Positions 35,168 through 43,636 of a stretch of DNA of 64,000 bases are shown here, piece by piece. Positions within the stretch are counted from its first letter, which is position 1. Every line of letters begins with the position of its first letter. The notes under the pieces are model-generated. The model ran no database searches, had not been told where the DNA came from, and saw nothing but the letters and a program-made list of their open reading frames with translations. This DNA is from Methanosaeta sp. PtaB.Bin039. GTDB taxonomy: Archaea; Halobacteriota; Methanosarcinia; Methanotrichales; Methanotrichaceae. The stretch covers positions 57,753 through 121,752 of the forward strand of contig MVQI01000071.1 of NCBI GenBank assembly GCA_002067795.1, in the 5' to 3' direction. The position numbers and the translations under genes were made by a program.

Positions 35168-37189
35168 ATGAACCGAATTGATATCGATCAGGATTCAGAG
35201 GACAAGCTCTGGTACTTTAGATCGGCCCCAGTTGCGGACAGCGGCCTTCGGATAGGAGGCACGCCGATTGGAATCGCCCAGACAAACGGATTGTGGATAG
35301 CCGACTGTGCGTATCGAGAGAGGCGGGACTTCCTGGAGGTGCCCGAGGGTTCTTGGGCATGCCTTGATCTGGAGCCGGCTGCCGGAGGTGAGTTGGCCCT
35401 GATCTGCCGCTACCCCACAGGCACAACTGTCCGTTTGATTAGCGAGATGGTCCTGCGCGGCTGCCGTTACAGGACCTGGTACAGGGCAGAGGCAGAAGGG
35501 GACTACCGTGTGTGGTACGAAGTTGACAAATCGAGCAGCAACAGCGTCCTGTTTCGCGTTATCGCAGGTGCAGACCGAAAACGCGCTGGGACCGACCCCC
35601 CATCAAGCCAGGAGGGGGCAGCTCTAATAGCATACTCTCTTTCGTCCGCAGGCCTCGGACTTTCGGCCGGCGGCGCCAAGGACATAGAGAGCTTTTGGAA
35701 AAATATCGAGAATGGGTATCTGCCGCTGCCACAGGACGTGACCTATGAAGGTATCTTCTACGGCTATCGTTTCCAGATCGCAGAGACTGCAGCGGCAACG
35801 AGTCATCGGAACATGCTCTTCTGGCCTTCTTACAGCACCGCCATATGCAAGGATCCCCTGACTGGAGAGCCGCAGACCTACATATCTGTCAGCCTCAACA
35901 CCTGCCAGAAGGGATTTTCGCGAGGCGGGCTCGACCTGGTGGTGGCTCTGGACGCCTCCGGTTCCATGACCAGCAGGTTCGACAGATACTATTACGATCG
36001 CTTCGGCCATCGTCTGGAGGCTGGATCTGGAAAAGAAGGCGGCAATTACAACAGACAACCGGCAACCAAGATCGAGATCGCAACAAAAGGGGTGATCGAT
36101 CTTCTCAGTCACCTGAAGCCAGACGATGGCATGGGCATGGTGGTTTTCTCAGATGGCGCCTTCTTGGCTGAGCCCTTCACCCCGATGGGAGAAAAGGACC
36201 CAGATGGGCTCTCCAGGCAAGTGCTGAACATAAGAGGAAGCGGCGGAACCGATATGATGGCTGGCCTGCAAAGGGGGATAAGGCTGCTCAGAGCTGCCCG
36301 ACGCACCTCGCCGAATAGTCGCGAGACCAGGTTGATCCTCCTGACAGACGCTATGCCGACAAGAGGCAAGACCTCTGAGGAAGAGCTGCTGAAGATTGCC
36401 GCAGAAAGCGCAGAGCAGGGCATCTTTATCACGGTTATAGGAATAGGTATTGACTTCAATACTCGCCTGGTGGAGAGCCTTGCCAAGATCCGTGGCGCGA
36501 ACTACTTCTCCGTGCATTCGGCTGAGGAGTTCGGCAAACTCATGGACGACGAGTTCGATTACATGGTCACGCCCCTGGTCTTTGATCTGCAGCTCCGCCT
36601 GATCTCCCGCGGCTTTGAGATCGAGAAGGTCTATGGCTCACCTCAGGCAGATCAGGCATCTGGAAGGATAATGAAGGTAAGCACCCTGTTTGCCTCACGC
36701 GCCGAAGGTGGAGAGATCAAGGGCGGGATAATCATCCTGAAGCTCAAGAGGGTCTCTGAAGATGATGGCATAGATGGTGGCATAATTCTGCATGCGAGCT
36801 ACCGGGACCGAAATTGGAAGGAAGACTGCAACGAGACAGCGGCATTTATTCCAAATCTACAGCCAGACTATTACCAGGATACGGGCATTCGCAAGGGTAT
36901 CCTCCTCTCCAGATACGCCGACCTTCTCAAGCTGTGGATGAAAGAGGAGAGAGCAGCCATAGAAAAGGTACCATCTGAAGCCCGATCCCCGACAGTGGGC
37001 AGAGGCAGATCGGCTCTGATTGGGGGAAACGAATGGGCCCGCCGATCCGTACCGCTTCATGTCTCCGATGAGTTCCGGGCCCGTTTCGAGCTGTTCGTCA
37101 AGCACTTTCAGAATGAGATGGAGGCAATAGGAGATGGCAGCCTCAAGAGAGAGCTTGACATCCTGAATAAGCTCGCGACCAGCGAATGA
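35168..37189 (+). CDS. von Willebrand factor A domain protein, 673 aa
   Basis: Residues about 265-460 are a vWA domain with the MIDAS metal site VVALDASGSMTSRF, the second Thr site in RGSGGTDMMAGL and the Asp in LLTDAMPTRG. Between the first site and the following core strand is a Gly/Arg-rich insertion (GHRLEAGSGKEGGNYN). The N-terminal part (1-260) is unrecognised beta-rich sequence, and the C-terminal part (about 480-670) is beta then helical. No signal peptide or anchor. It sits 400 bp behind a signal-less metalloprotease, so it may be an adaptor or partner of it, as vWA domains bind proteins through metal; this is inference. Confidence 0.85.
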   Translation: MNRIDIDQDSEDKLWYFRSAPVADSGLRIGGTPIGIAQTNGLWIADCAYRERRDFLEVPEGSWACLDLEPAAGGELALICRYPTGTTVRLISEMVLRGCRYRTWYRAEAEGDYRVWYEVDKSSSNSVLFRVIAGADRKRAGTDPPSSQEGAALIAYSLSSAGLGLSAGGAKDIESFWKNIENGYLPLPQDVTYEGIFYGYRFQIAETAAATSHRNMLFWPSYSTAICKDPLTGEPQTYISVSLNTCQKGFSRGGLDLVVALDASGSMTSRFDRYYYDRFGHRLEAGSGKEGGNYNRQPATKIEIATKGVIDLLSHLKPDDGMGMVVFSDGAFLAEPFTPMGEKDPDGLSRQVLNIRGSGGTDMMAGLQRGIRLLRAARRTSPNSRETRLILLTDAMPTRGKTSEEELLKIAAESAEQGIFITVIGIGIDFNTRLVESLAKIRGANYFSVHSAEEFGKLMDDEFDYMVTPLVFDLQLRLISRGFEIEKVYGSPQADQASGRIMKVSTLFASRAEGGEIKGGIIILKLKRVSEDDGIDGGIILHASYRDRNWKEDCNETAAFIPNLQPDYYQDTGIRKGILLSRYADLLKLWMKEERAAIEKVPSEARSPTVGRGRSALIGGNEWARRSVPLHVSDEFRARFELFVKHFQNEMEAIGDGSLKRELDILNKLATSE

Positions 37190-37320
37190 CATCAAGCCGC
37201 TTTTAAGCAGCTTGATCCCCGGATAGATAGGATCGTGCGGCAGATGTCTTTTTCTGGCAAGTAGCCATCGATCGGATCCGCAGGATGGTGCCATTTTACG
37301 CAAGAATGAGATCTATCAGC

Positions 37321-38061
37321 TCATCCCCTGGTGATCTTATCCTCGCTGACCCTTGCCCTGCAGATCTCCGGGACCTCACCCCAAAAGGCCATCTCCTCAC
37401 CCCTGATCACAAGGGCACCCTGGATGCCTGGCCGCCTGATCGCCTCAAAGCACCCCGACAGATCCCCCACTACAGGCACGGCATTTCCCAGGGCGGTCGC
37501 CCCGGCGTCGGCCAGAGAGGCAGTCTTTCCGATCACCACGGCTGCATCGGCGAAGCCGAAGCTGATCGATGGGCCCACGGTCCCGCTGCTGGTGCAAAGC
37601 CCCAGAGGCATGGTCCGGGGTGGGATCTTAAGGGCTATATCACGGATGGGAGACGAGCCGGCATATATGCCGATCAATACCGGACGGTCGTTCAACACCG
37701 AGATGTCGCCCCCGTTCTCGACCATTGCGTACGCTGCGCCTTCCCTCATCATGGCCTCCGCTGCCAGCTCGGAGATCGCCCCCGCAACCGCAGCCATGGG
37801 CCCGATACCAAAGGGACGGCTGGCCTGTGCCATCATCCGGACGATCTTGGGAGCGCGCCTGAGCGGCCGGTCGTATGGTTCGAGGGTGAGCTGAAAGAAT
37901 GGGTCGTGGGCGATGAAATCCTCCAGATGAGACCTCTCCTCGCGGATCGACTCCTTGGCAGCCTCGATGTGTTCCTGCGAGAGGGCGTATATCGAGACGA
38001 AGGTCTGACGAAGCGCAAACCGCTCCATGATAGGTTGCTTCTGGCCAAATTGCTCTGACAT
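37321..38061 (-). CDS. UPF0280 family protein (ApbE-related fold)
   Basis: Conserved in methanogens; distantly related to ApbE/thiamine-related flavin transferases but not shown to be one. From ATG 38061 (246 aa): MERFALRQTFVSI at the start, then PFGIGPMAAVAGAISELAAE, AYAMVENGGDISVL, GLCTSSGTVGPSISFGFADA and SLADAGATALGNAVP, typical of the family. Upstream codons to 38142 are open but GC-biased, with no ribosome site. Reaction unknown. Lies between the vWA gene (opposite strand) and hflX (same strand). Confidence 0.85.
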   Translation of the reverse strand: MSEQFGQKQPIMERFALRQTFVSIYALSQEHIEAAKESIREERSHLEDFIAHDPFFQLTLEPYDRPLRRAPKIVRMMAQASRPFGIGPMAAVAGAISELAAEAMMREGAAYAMVENGGDISVLNDRPVLIGIYAGSSPIRDIALKIPPRTMPLGLCTSSGTVGPSISFGFADAAVVIGKTASLADAGATALGNAVPVVGDLSGCFEAIRRPGIQGALVIRGEEMAFWGEVPEICRARVSEDKITRG

Positions 38062-38177
38062 AAACCTGCCCGGACGATCCCTAATAGACCGGATGCAAAG
38101 AGCTCGAGTGCCGACTTTGTCCTGCCGATTTGGGACGCCCATTCGAATCGTGATTCGGCCTGCCGATGTCCCCGGGG

Positions 38178-39515
38178 TCAGTCCTGATCAATGCAGCGGC
38201 GATCACGATCGCCTCTTGGATCTGCTGCCGTGAGGCCAAGCCGGTCGAGCACCTGATCCCTGGCCCGCAGGCGCACCCGAATATCCTGCCCAAACTCCAC
38301 ACAAAGAGGTTCAGCCCATCGGTAGAGGCGAGAGAGCTCCCCACACCCAAGGGGCGTGTTAGGAAGGGTGATCTCCACCTCCCGCCAGGGAAGCAGAGCT
38401 GCCTTGATGCGGCCTGCCAGATCGGATAGTCCAATGGAGTCCCTGGCAGATACAAGGATCGGCTGGTGCACCAGATCGGAAATAGCCTCCATGCGGCGCT
38501 CCAGCTCTCCCTCAGGCACCAGGTCCACCTTATTTAGTGCGGTAATAAGCGGCGCGGTGGCACCGCAGTCCCACAGCACCTTATGGCAGGTCACCATCTT
38601 GCGCCGCAGAGTGTTTGGCGGGTCCGAGAGGTCGGCAACCAGCAGTATGAGGTCGGCACAGGAGATCTCGGATAGCGTGGAGTGGAAGGCCTTGATGAAG
38701 AAGTGAGGCAGATCGTCGATGAATCCAACCGTATCGGTCAGCAGCACCCGACGTCCTGCAGCATCCTGATCTGAGGAGATGGCCCTGGTGGTTGGGGAAA
38801 GCGTGGTGAAGAGCTGGTCCTTCTCAAGTACGTCAGATCCTGTAAGGGCGTTTAGTAGCGTGCTCTTTCCGGCGTTGGTGTAGCCTGCAAGGGCCACAAG
38901 ATCGAATCCCTGTTCACGACGCCTATTGCGCCGCACAGCTCCGGAGCGCTCCACCCCTTTCAAAGTCTCTCGGATCTTTGCCATGCGAGAGCGCATATCC
39001 TGGTATATGGACTCCTCGTAAGCTCCGCTTCCCATGAAACCAGCCCGCTCGCTGAGCTTGCGCTGAGATACCATCCGTTTGACGAAGGGGGCTTCATAGC
39101 TTAGCCTTGCCAGCTCCACCTGCAGCTTTGCCTCCCTGCTGGAAGCCCTGCTGGCGAATATCTCCAGGATGAGATTGAACCGGTCCATTGCCGAAAATCC
39201 AAACTCCTGGCGGATGTTATAGTGCTGTCCAGGGCTCAGGGGATTGTAGAAAATTATCCGGTCTGCCCGATAGGCAAGGGCCTCCTCGATCTTGCCTCGC
39301 CCCACCTGAAAACGAGAATCACGACCTCGCCGCTGGCGGATGACTCCAGCCACACGATAGCCGGCTGCCACTGCCAGACCCCGAAACTCAGAGATCTCCT
39401 CCCCAAGATCGCTTTCACGCTCCTCCCGCACCACGAGGACCGCCCGGCGGATATCAGGGGCATCCGACGAATCCCCGGACTCCATGACGTCCGGCAGTGA
39501 TGTCTCCTTGATCAC
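38178..39515 (-). CDS. hflX: Ribosome-associated GTPase HflX
   Basis: GTPase that splits stalled ribosomes in bacteria; the archaeal homologue binds the large subunit. N-terminal HflX domain with QVGRGKIEEALAYRADRIIFYNPLSPGQ, a coiled linker, then the G domain: G1 GYTNAGKSTLLNALTG, switch region DTVGFIDDLPHFFIKAFHSTLSE, G4 TALNKVDL and a C-terminal beta domain. 445 aa, longer than typical archaeal members at the N-terminus. It overlaps the downstream-lying gene in transcription order (39512-39970) by 4 bp. Confidence 0.94.
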   Translation of the reverse strand: MIKETSLPDVMESGDSSDAPDIRRAVLVVREERESDLGEEISEFRGLAVAAGYRVAGVIRQRRGRDSRFQVGRGKIEEALAYRADRIIFYNPLSPGQHYNIRQEFGFSAMDRFNLILEIFASRASSREAKLQVELARLSYEAPFVKRMVSQRKLSERAGFMGSGAYEESIYQDMRSRMAKIRETLKGVERSGAVRRNRRREQGFDLVALAGYTNAGKSTLLNALTGSDVLEKDQLFTTLSPTTRAISSDQDAAGRRVLLTDTVGFIDDLPHFFIKAFHSTLSEISCADLILLVADLSDPPNTLRRKMVTCHKVLWDCGATAPLITALNKVDLVPEGELERRMEAISDLVHQPILVSARDSIGLSDLAGRIKAALLPWREVEITLPNTPLGCGELSRLYRWAEPLCVEFGQDIRVRLRARDQVLDRLGLTAADPRGDRDRRCIDQD

Positions 39516-39970
39516 CGCAGCCCTCCCAAAATGTCATCCTGGACGCACGCTTCATACCCGCCCTCGATCCCGTACCCTTCCTCCTCACGGCTCCCATCCC
39601 TCCACCATTCCGAACACAGCCTCCTGCCAGAGAGGGAGATATGGTGGGCCAGCTCCACTGCCAGCCGCTCGCCAAGCGACTCCGGATACTTGAACTCCCG
39701 GCCCAGTAGGCTCTGCACCCTCCAGCGTTCTATGTTGTAGAAGTCGCCTCTCTCGGCCAGAAGAAGCCCGCTCAAGCCCACGGTGGCTGAAAAGACAAGG
39801 TCTGATACCTCCCTCAGCCCAAGAGTGTCGGTCGCCCTGGGATACTGCCGTACCTGATAGACCTTCTCGAGGTGGCGGGCGCTTATCCGGGCCGCAACAG
39901 CTGCACAGAGCATGTAATACCGCCCATTGACCTCATGCCTGCCCGAGATATCCACAGCCACTACATCCAA
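39512..39970 (-). CDS. DUF2209-like archaeal protein, upstream partner of hflX
   Basis: 152 aa, begins VVAVDISGRHEVNGRYYMLCAA, a start pattern I associate with the methanogen family DUF2209, which looks like an RNase H-like fold with an N-terminal Asp. The middle is helical (REVSDLVFSATVGLSGLLL) and the end acidic (EEEGYGIEGGYEACVQDD). It shares a 4-bp overlap with hflX, so the two are translated together. Function unknown; the family name is from memory. Confidence 0.7.
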   Translation of the reverse strand: MDVVAVDISGRHEVNGRYYMLCAAVAARISARHLEKVYQVRQYPRATDTLGLREVSDLVFSATVGLSGLLLAERGDFYNIERWRVQSLLGREFKYPESLGERLAVELAHHISLSGRRLCSEWWRDGSREEEGYGIEGGYEACVQDDILGGLR

Positions 39971-40033
39971 TCTGCCGCGCCCCTGCTAAAATCCTCTGCT
40001 GAAATCCTCTATTCGGCCTTCAATCGATCGTGA

Positions 40034-40669
40034 TCACAGCTTCACCAGACAATGGTCATCCACGACCCGGACAGCCTCCTCCTTTGTGAGCCCCGCCCCC
40101 TGGGCGATCTGGACTGCCCTGTCGCGTGTGATAAGGTCGTCGGGGCAATGGGTATCGGTATTCACCACCATCATGGCTCTGGCTGCCCTTGCCAGCCTGA
40201 CCACATGGCCGTTTGTGATGTTGTGGCCAGATCTCGAGGTTATCTCCAGGCAGACCTGGTTTTCCCTGGCCAGATCAGCCTCTTCGGGGGTGAGAAATCC
40301 GGGATGTGCCAGGATATCGACTCCCATCTCCAGAGCTGCACGGTTGGTCCCTGGAGCCACCGGCTCAACCGGGGTCTCCCCGTGAACAACCACGATCTCC
40401 GCCCCGAGCCGGCGGGCCATTTCGGCCAGCCTGGGCATCTTTGCCGGTGGCACGTGGGTCAGCTCGGCACCCGGAATTATCCTGATATCAAGGACATCCT
40501 CCAGTTCGGATATCCTCGAGACTCCCCGGATGACATGCTCCACATTGGAGAAGTCTATATGATCGGTGATGGCGATGGCCTTATAGCCCATGGTCTGAGC
40601 ACGACGGATCAGCTCTGCCGGTATCAATTCCCCGTCACTGAACACGGTGTGTGTGTGCAGGTCGATCAT
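40034..40669 (-). CDS. PHP-domain phosphatase-like protein
   Basis: Metal-dependent phosphoesterase of the PHP superfamily. Motif I is DLHTHTVFSDGE at the N-terminus, motif II ITDHIDFSN, a central VVVHGETPVEP, LAHPGFLTPEEA and VVNTDTHCPDD near the end: the His/Asp ligands for three metals. 211 aa, the small histidinol-phosphatase-like form common in archaea. Lone gene. Substrate not predictable from the sequence. Confidence 0.9.
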   Translation of the reverse strand: MIDLHTHTVFSDGELIPAELIRRAQTMGYKAIAITDHIDFSNVEHVIRGVSRISELEDVLDIRIIPGAELTHVPPAKMPRLAEMARRLGAEIVVVHGETPVEPVAPGTNRAALEMGVDILAHPGFLTPEEADLARENQVCLEITSRSGHNITNGHVVRLARAARAMMVVNTDTHCPDDLITRDRAVQIAQGAGLTKEEAVRVVDDHCLVKL

Positions 40670-40959
40670 ACAGCATGAGGATGGACCGAGAGCTTACTTA
40701 AGCATTCTCCAGATCAGGCCGGCATGGGTAGGCCATGGTCCGGGCTTTAGCCTGTGAAAAGGCCGGCCCGATCGCAGCAGACGAGAAATACGTGGGAGGA
40801 GCGGGACAAAAGTCCCATAAAGCGCTTGCATCCATCTGCAGCCATGTTTTCCAAGGAGGGCTGGCCGCAGATTTTGGCGGAGGAGGCAAAGGTTAATTAG
40901 AGATAGTACACGAACTGAATTGTGGCTAGACTCCAGCAGCTGGAGCGCCCGGATTTCAT

Positions 40960-41244
40960 ATGATTAGACGTCTGGTCCTTGATGTCCTCAAGCCCCATAA
41001 GCCCACAATCGTGGAGGTGGCCAATGTACTCAGCAACCTGCGCGGTGTAACCGGAGTCAATCTGAGCGTCTATGAGGTTGACCAGCAGACGGAGACCGTC
41101 AAGGCCACCATCGAGGGCGATAACATCGATTACCTCGCAGTGGAGAAGCTAATCTCCGACTTAGGCGGAGTGATCCACAGCATAGACGAGGTTGTTGCAG
41201 GAAGGGAGATAGTGAAGGAGTTCGAGACCCTGCAGGAGAGATAG
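40960..41244 (+). CDS. DUF211 family protein
   Basis: 94 aa, matches the archaeal DUF211 family (ferredoxin-like small domain): starts [20 protein letters not shown], then [34 protein letters not shown], with the acidic ligand-like pattern EVDQQTETV and [18 protein letters not shown]. The family binds calcium-like ions in a structure I recall, but function is unclear. Start ATG 40960. It is convergent with the srp19 gene. Confidence 0.85.
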   Translation: MIRRLVLDVLKPHKPTIVEVANVLSNLRGVTGVNLSVYEVDQQTETVKATIEGDNIDYLAVEKLISDLGGVIHSIDEVVAGREIVKEFETLQER

Positions 41245-41275
41245 GCCCGCAGGCTTTTTCAAGCTGGCTGACTTT

Positions 41276-41560
41276 TCATCGCCTCTTCTTGCGAATCGAG
41301 CGGCAGATCCTCCTAAGCAGCGCAGATTTGGCCCCCTTCTTGAGGACAAGCACCCGCCCAGGCCGCTCATACCAGGAGTTTGGGAAGCACTTATCCCTCT
41401 CCACCTCCGGATCCAGCCCAAGTTCTATGGCCGCATAGGCAATCTCGTCTACCTTGGGTTCCCTGATCGCCTCATCTCGCGGAACCATGCGGCCTTGAGA
41501 GCGGCTCTTCTCGGCGTCCAGGTAGGCGGGCCAGACCACCCAGGTCTTACTTCCTTCCAT
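41276..41560 (-). CDS. srp19: Signal recognition particle protein SRP19
   Basis: RNA-binding protein that assembles SRP54 on 7S RNA for co-translational targeting to the membrane. From ATG 41560 the 94 residues show the SRP19 core: WVVWPAYLDAEKSRSQGRMVP (RNA-contact region), KVDEIAYAAIELGLDPEVE, PNSWYERPGRVLVLKK and a strongly basic C-terminal helix (RRICRSIRKKRR). The frame is open to 41617 without a ribosome site. Confidence 0.93.
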   Translation of the reverse strand: MEGSKTWVVWPAYLDAEKSRSQGRMVPRDEAIREPKVDEIAYAAIELGLDPEVERDKCFPNSWYERPGRVLVLKKGAKSALLRRICRSIRKKRR

Positions 41561-41744
41561 ATGCAACGAATGATGCCTTGGCGCGGATAAGGTTTGCGGG
41601 AACGGTGAGCCCGACATTGTAAACGATCATCACTCCTGGGGGCGGATCAACAGATGCAGGTCATTCATTCGATATTCGATAGATCGGTGCCGGATTTGGT
41701 GCAGGCGGTATGCTTTTAGGGGGATACGACGCAATAGCCAGGCG

Positions 41745-42677
41745 GTGGACTTTTCGGAGTTGATCAGCCAAATGACCCCAGAAACCCTTCCCGTGGCCAA
41801 CGTCTCTGGCCAAGAGGTGCCCTTCGACCCCGAGCAGCTCAGAAGGATCCAGCAGCATCCCTGCTTCAGCGAGAAGGCCTGCCACTCTTTTGGCCGGATG
41901 CACCTGGCAGTGGCTCCCAGATGCAACATACAGTGCAAGTACTGCATCCGGGACTTCGACTGCGTCAACGAGTCACGCCCTGGAGTGACCAGCCAGGTTC
42001 TCAAACCAGCCGAGGCATTGGAGAGGGTCGACCAGGTCTTAGCCAAACATCATTATATAAAAGTGGTCGCTGTGGCAGGTCCGGGAGAGCCTCTGGCAAA
42101 CGACGAGACGTTCGAGACCCTCCGCCTCGTCGGTCAAAAGTACCCTCACCTGATCCTGTGCATCAGCACAAACGGCTTGCTGCTGCCTGATAAGATCCAG
42201 GAGCTAGATAGCCTTGGTGTCTGCAACATCACCGTTACCATGAACGCCATAGATCCTTCAATAGGCCAGCAGATCTACGACTACGCAGTCTACAACGGCA
42301 AGAGGTATGAGGGGCTGGAGATGGCCACGCTCCTTCGCGACAACCAGCTAAAGGGAATCGAGGAGGCTCTGAAGCTCAAGAAGATCGTGAAGGTCAATAC
42401 CGTGCTGATCCCCGGAATCAACGACAAGCACGTCTTTGAGATAGCCAGAAAGATCAAGGAGATGGGGGTATACATCCACAACGTCATGCCGCTGATCCCC
42501 CAGTACAAGTTCGCACACATCAAGCCGCCAAGTCCGGAGGAGAAGCGGGCAATCCAGGCAGAGCTTGGCAAGATCATCAAACAGATGAAGCACTGCAGGC
42601 AATGCCGCTCAGACGCCATCGGCCGGCTTGGCTGCGATATCCAGCAGGAGTTCGAGTCGCGAACCCGCGAACAATGA
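41745..42677 (+). CDS. nifB: NifB-like radical SAM protein
   Basis: Radical SAM enzyme of the NifB family, which builds the Fe-S core (NifB-co) of nitrogenase cofactors. Cluster motif HLAVAPRCNIQCKYCIRDFDC (CxxxCxxC), GPGEPLAN, ISTNGLLL and TVLIPGIND, then the C-terminal cluster motif CRQCRSDAIGRLGCD, which NifB uses for its extra clusters. 310 aa, the short form without NifX domain. Start GTG 41745 or ATG 41772. No nif structural genes lie nearby, so it could also serve a related pathway. Confidence 0.88.
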   Translation: MDFSELISQMTPETLPVANVSGQEVPFDPEQLRRIQQHPCFSEKACHSFGRMHLAVAPRCNIQCKYCIRDFDCVNESRPGVTSQVLKPAEALERVDQVLAKHHYIKVVAVAGPGEPLANDETFETLRLVGQKYPHLILCISTNGLLLPDKIQELDSLGVCNITVTMNAIDPSIGQQIYDYAVYNGKRYEGLEMATLLRDNQLKGIEEALKLKKIVKVNTVLIPGINDKHVFEIARKIKEMGVYIHNVMPLIPQYKFAHIKPPSPEEKRAIQAELGKIIKQMKHCRQCRSDAIGRLGCDIQQEFESRTREQ

Positions 42678-42746
42678 AGGGGGCAAGAGATGCCAGCCCC
42701 TTTCTTGCAGCTGTATCGCGTTAGTTTGTCCTGAGCTTTCTTTGCG

Positions 42747-43463
42747 ATGTACTTCAGATCACGCTGCTCCAGCCTGCTCCTGATAACAGCGCTGGCCGCT
42801 TACGTGTCGGCCACCATCGCCTGCCTGTGGCATGATCCCTGGCTGGTGGCGGCACTCCTCCTGCCTGCAACCGCCCTTCTTGTGCGCTGTTGCGACGACC
42901 CGGGCACAGGATCGATCCTTGCCCTGTCCGGAGCTGCCATTGGACCGCTGACCGAGTCGGTCAGCGTGGTCGGCAGCATCTGGAGCTATGCTGAGACCGG
43001 CGGTCTGCCGCTGATCCCGCCCTGGAATCTGCCCCTTTGGGCATGCGTACCACCTGCCCTGGTCCTGATCATCGGGGAAGCAAAAGCGACGCGGCCGTCG
43101 GATGTCAGCCACGGAATGCTGGCTATAGGAGGGATCGCCCTTGAGCTGGCCCTCTTTTTGGCCTTTTACGACCGGACGTGGATCGCGCTGCCAGGGGCGC
43201 TTGTGCTTGCAGCGATGGCGTTAGCCCTTTTTCCGGCCAGAGAGACCCTGATATGCTTTACGGCAGGCGGGATATTGGGCCCGATGTGCGAAGCTCCGGG
43301 GATAGCCGCCGGTGCCTGGAGCTATTCAAATCCCGAGATACTGGGATTTCCGGCCTGGTTGCCGGCAGGTTACGCCGTATTCGCAGCCCTGCTCTTTCAA
43401 TCCGCCCTTTTTTTCGCCGGTCAGTTTGGCCGGATCTCAGGGCGGATAGGAAAACGCCCTTGA
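42747..43463 (+). CDS. Membrane protein with internal repeat, 238 aa
   Basis: Six to eight hydrophobic helices. Two homologous segments are seen: residues about 62-105 (GAAIGPLTESVSVVGSIWSY followed by WNLPLWACVPP) and 174-215 (GGILGPMCEAPGIAAGAWSY followed by FPAWLPAGYAVF), implying an internal duplication with an acidic residue (Glu) conserved in the helix. The pattern GxxxGP.xE and xxWSY suggests a DUF2878-like or related integral membrane enzyme. No function can be assigned. Starts about 70 bp after the nifB-like gene; ribosome site is weak. Confidence 0.75.
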   Translation: MYFRSRCSSLLLITALAAYVSATIACLWHDPWLVAALLLPATALLVRCCDDPGTGSILALSGAAIGPLTESVSVVGSIWSYAETGGLPLIPPWNLPLWACVPPALVLIIGEAKATRPSDVSHGMLAIGGIALELALFLAFYDRTWIALPGALVLAAMALALFPARETLICFTAGGILGPMCEAPGIAAGAWSYSNPEILGFPAWLPAGYAVFAALLFQSALFFAGQFGRISGRIGKRP

Positions 43464-43636
43464 CCTTCCGGTCGCATACGAGGAATCCGTCCACAGCTGG
43501 CGATGATGATTATGCCTGCCTCGAGCCTCTATTCCCAAACGTACGTGAAGCCGAGGTTGTCGGCCAGGCCTTTTCCGATCACTTTCGCGCTACGCCGGCC
43601 ATCTGTTAAATAGGAAGCCCGGCAAATCCCAGGCCG

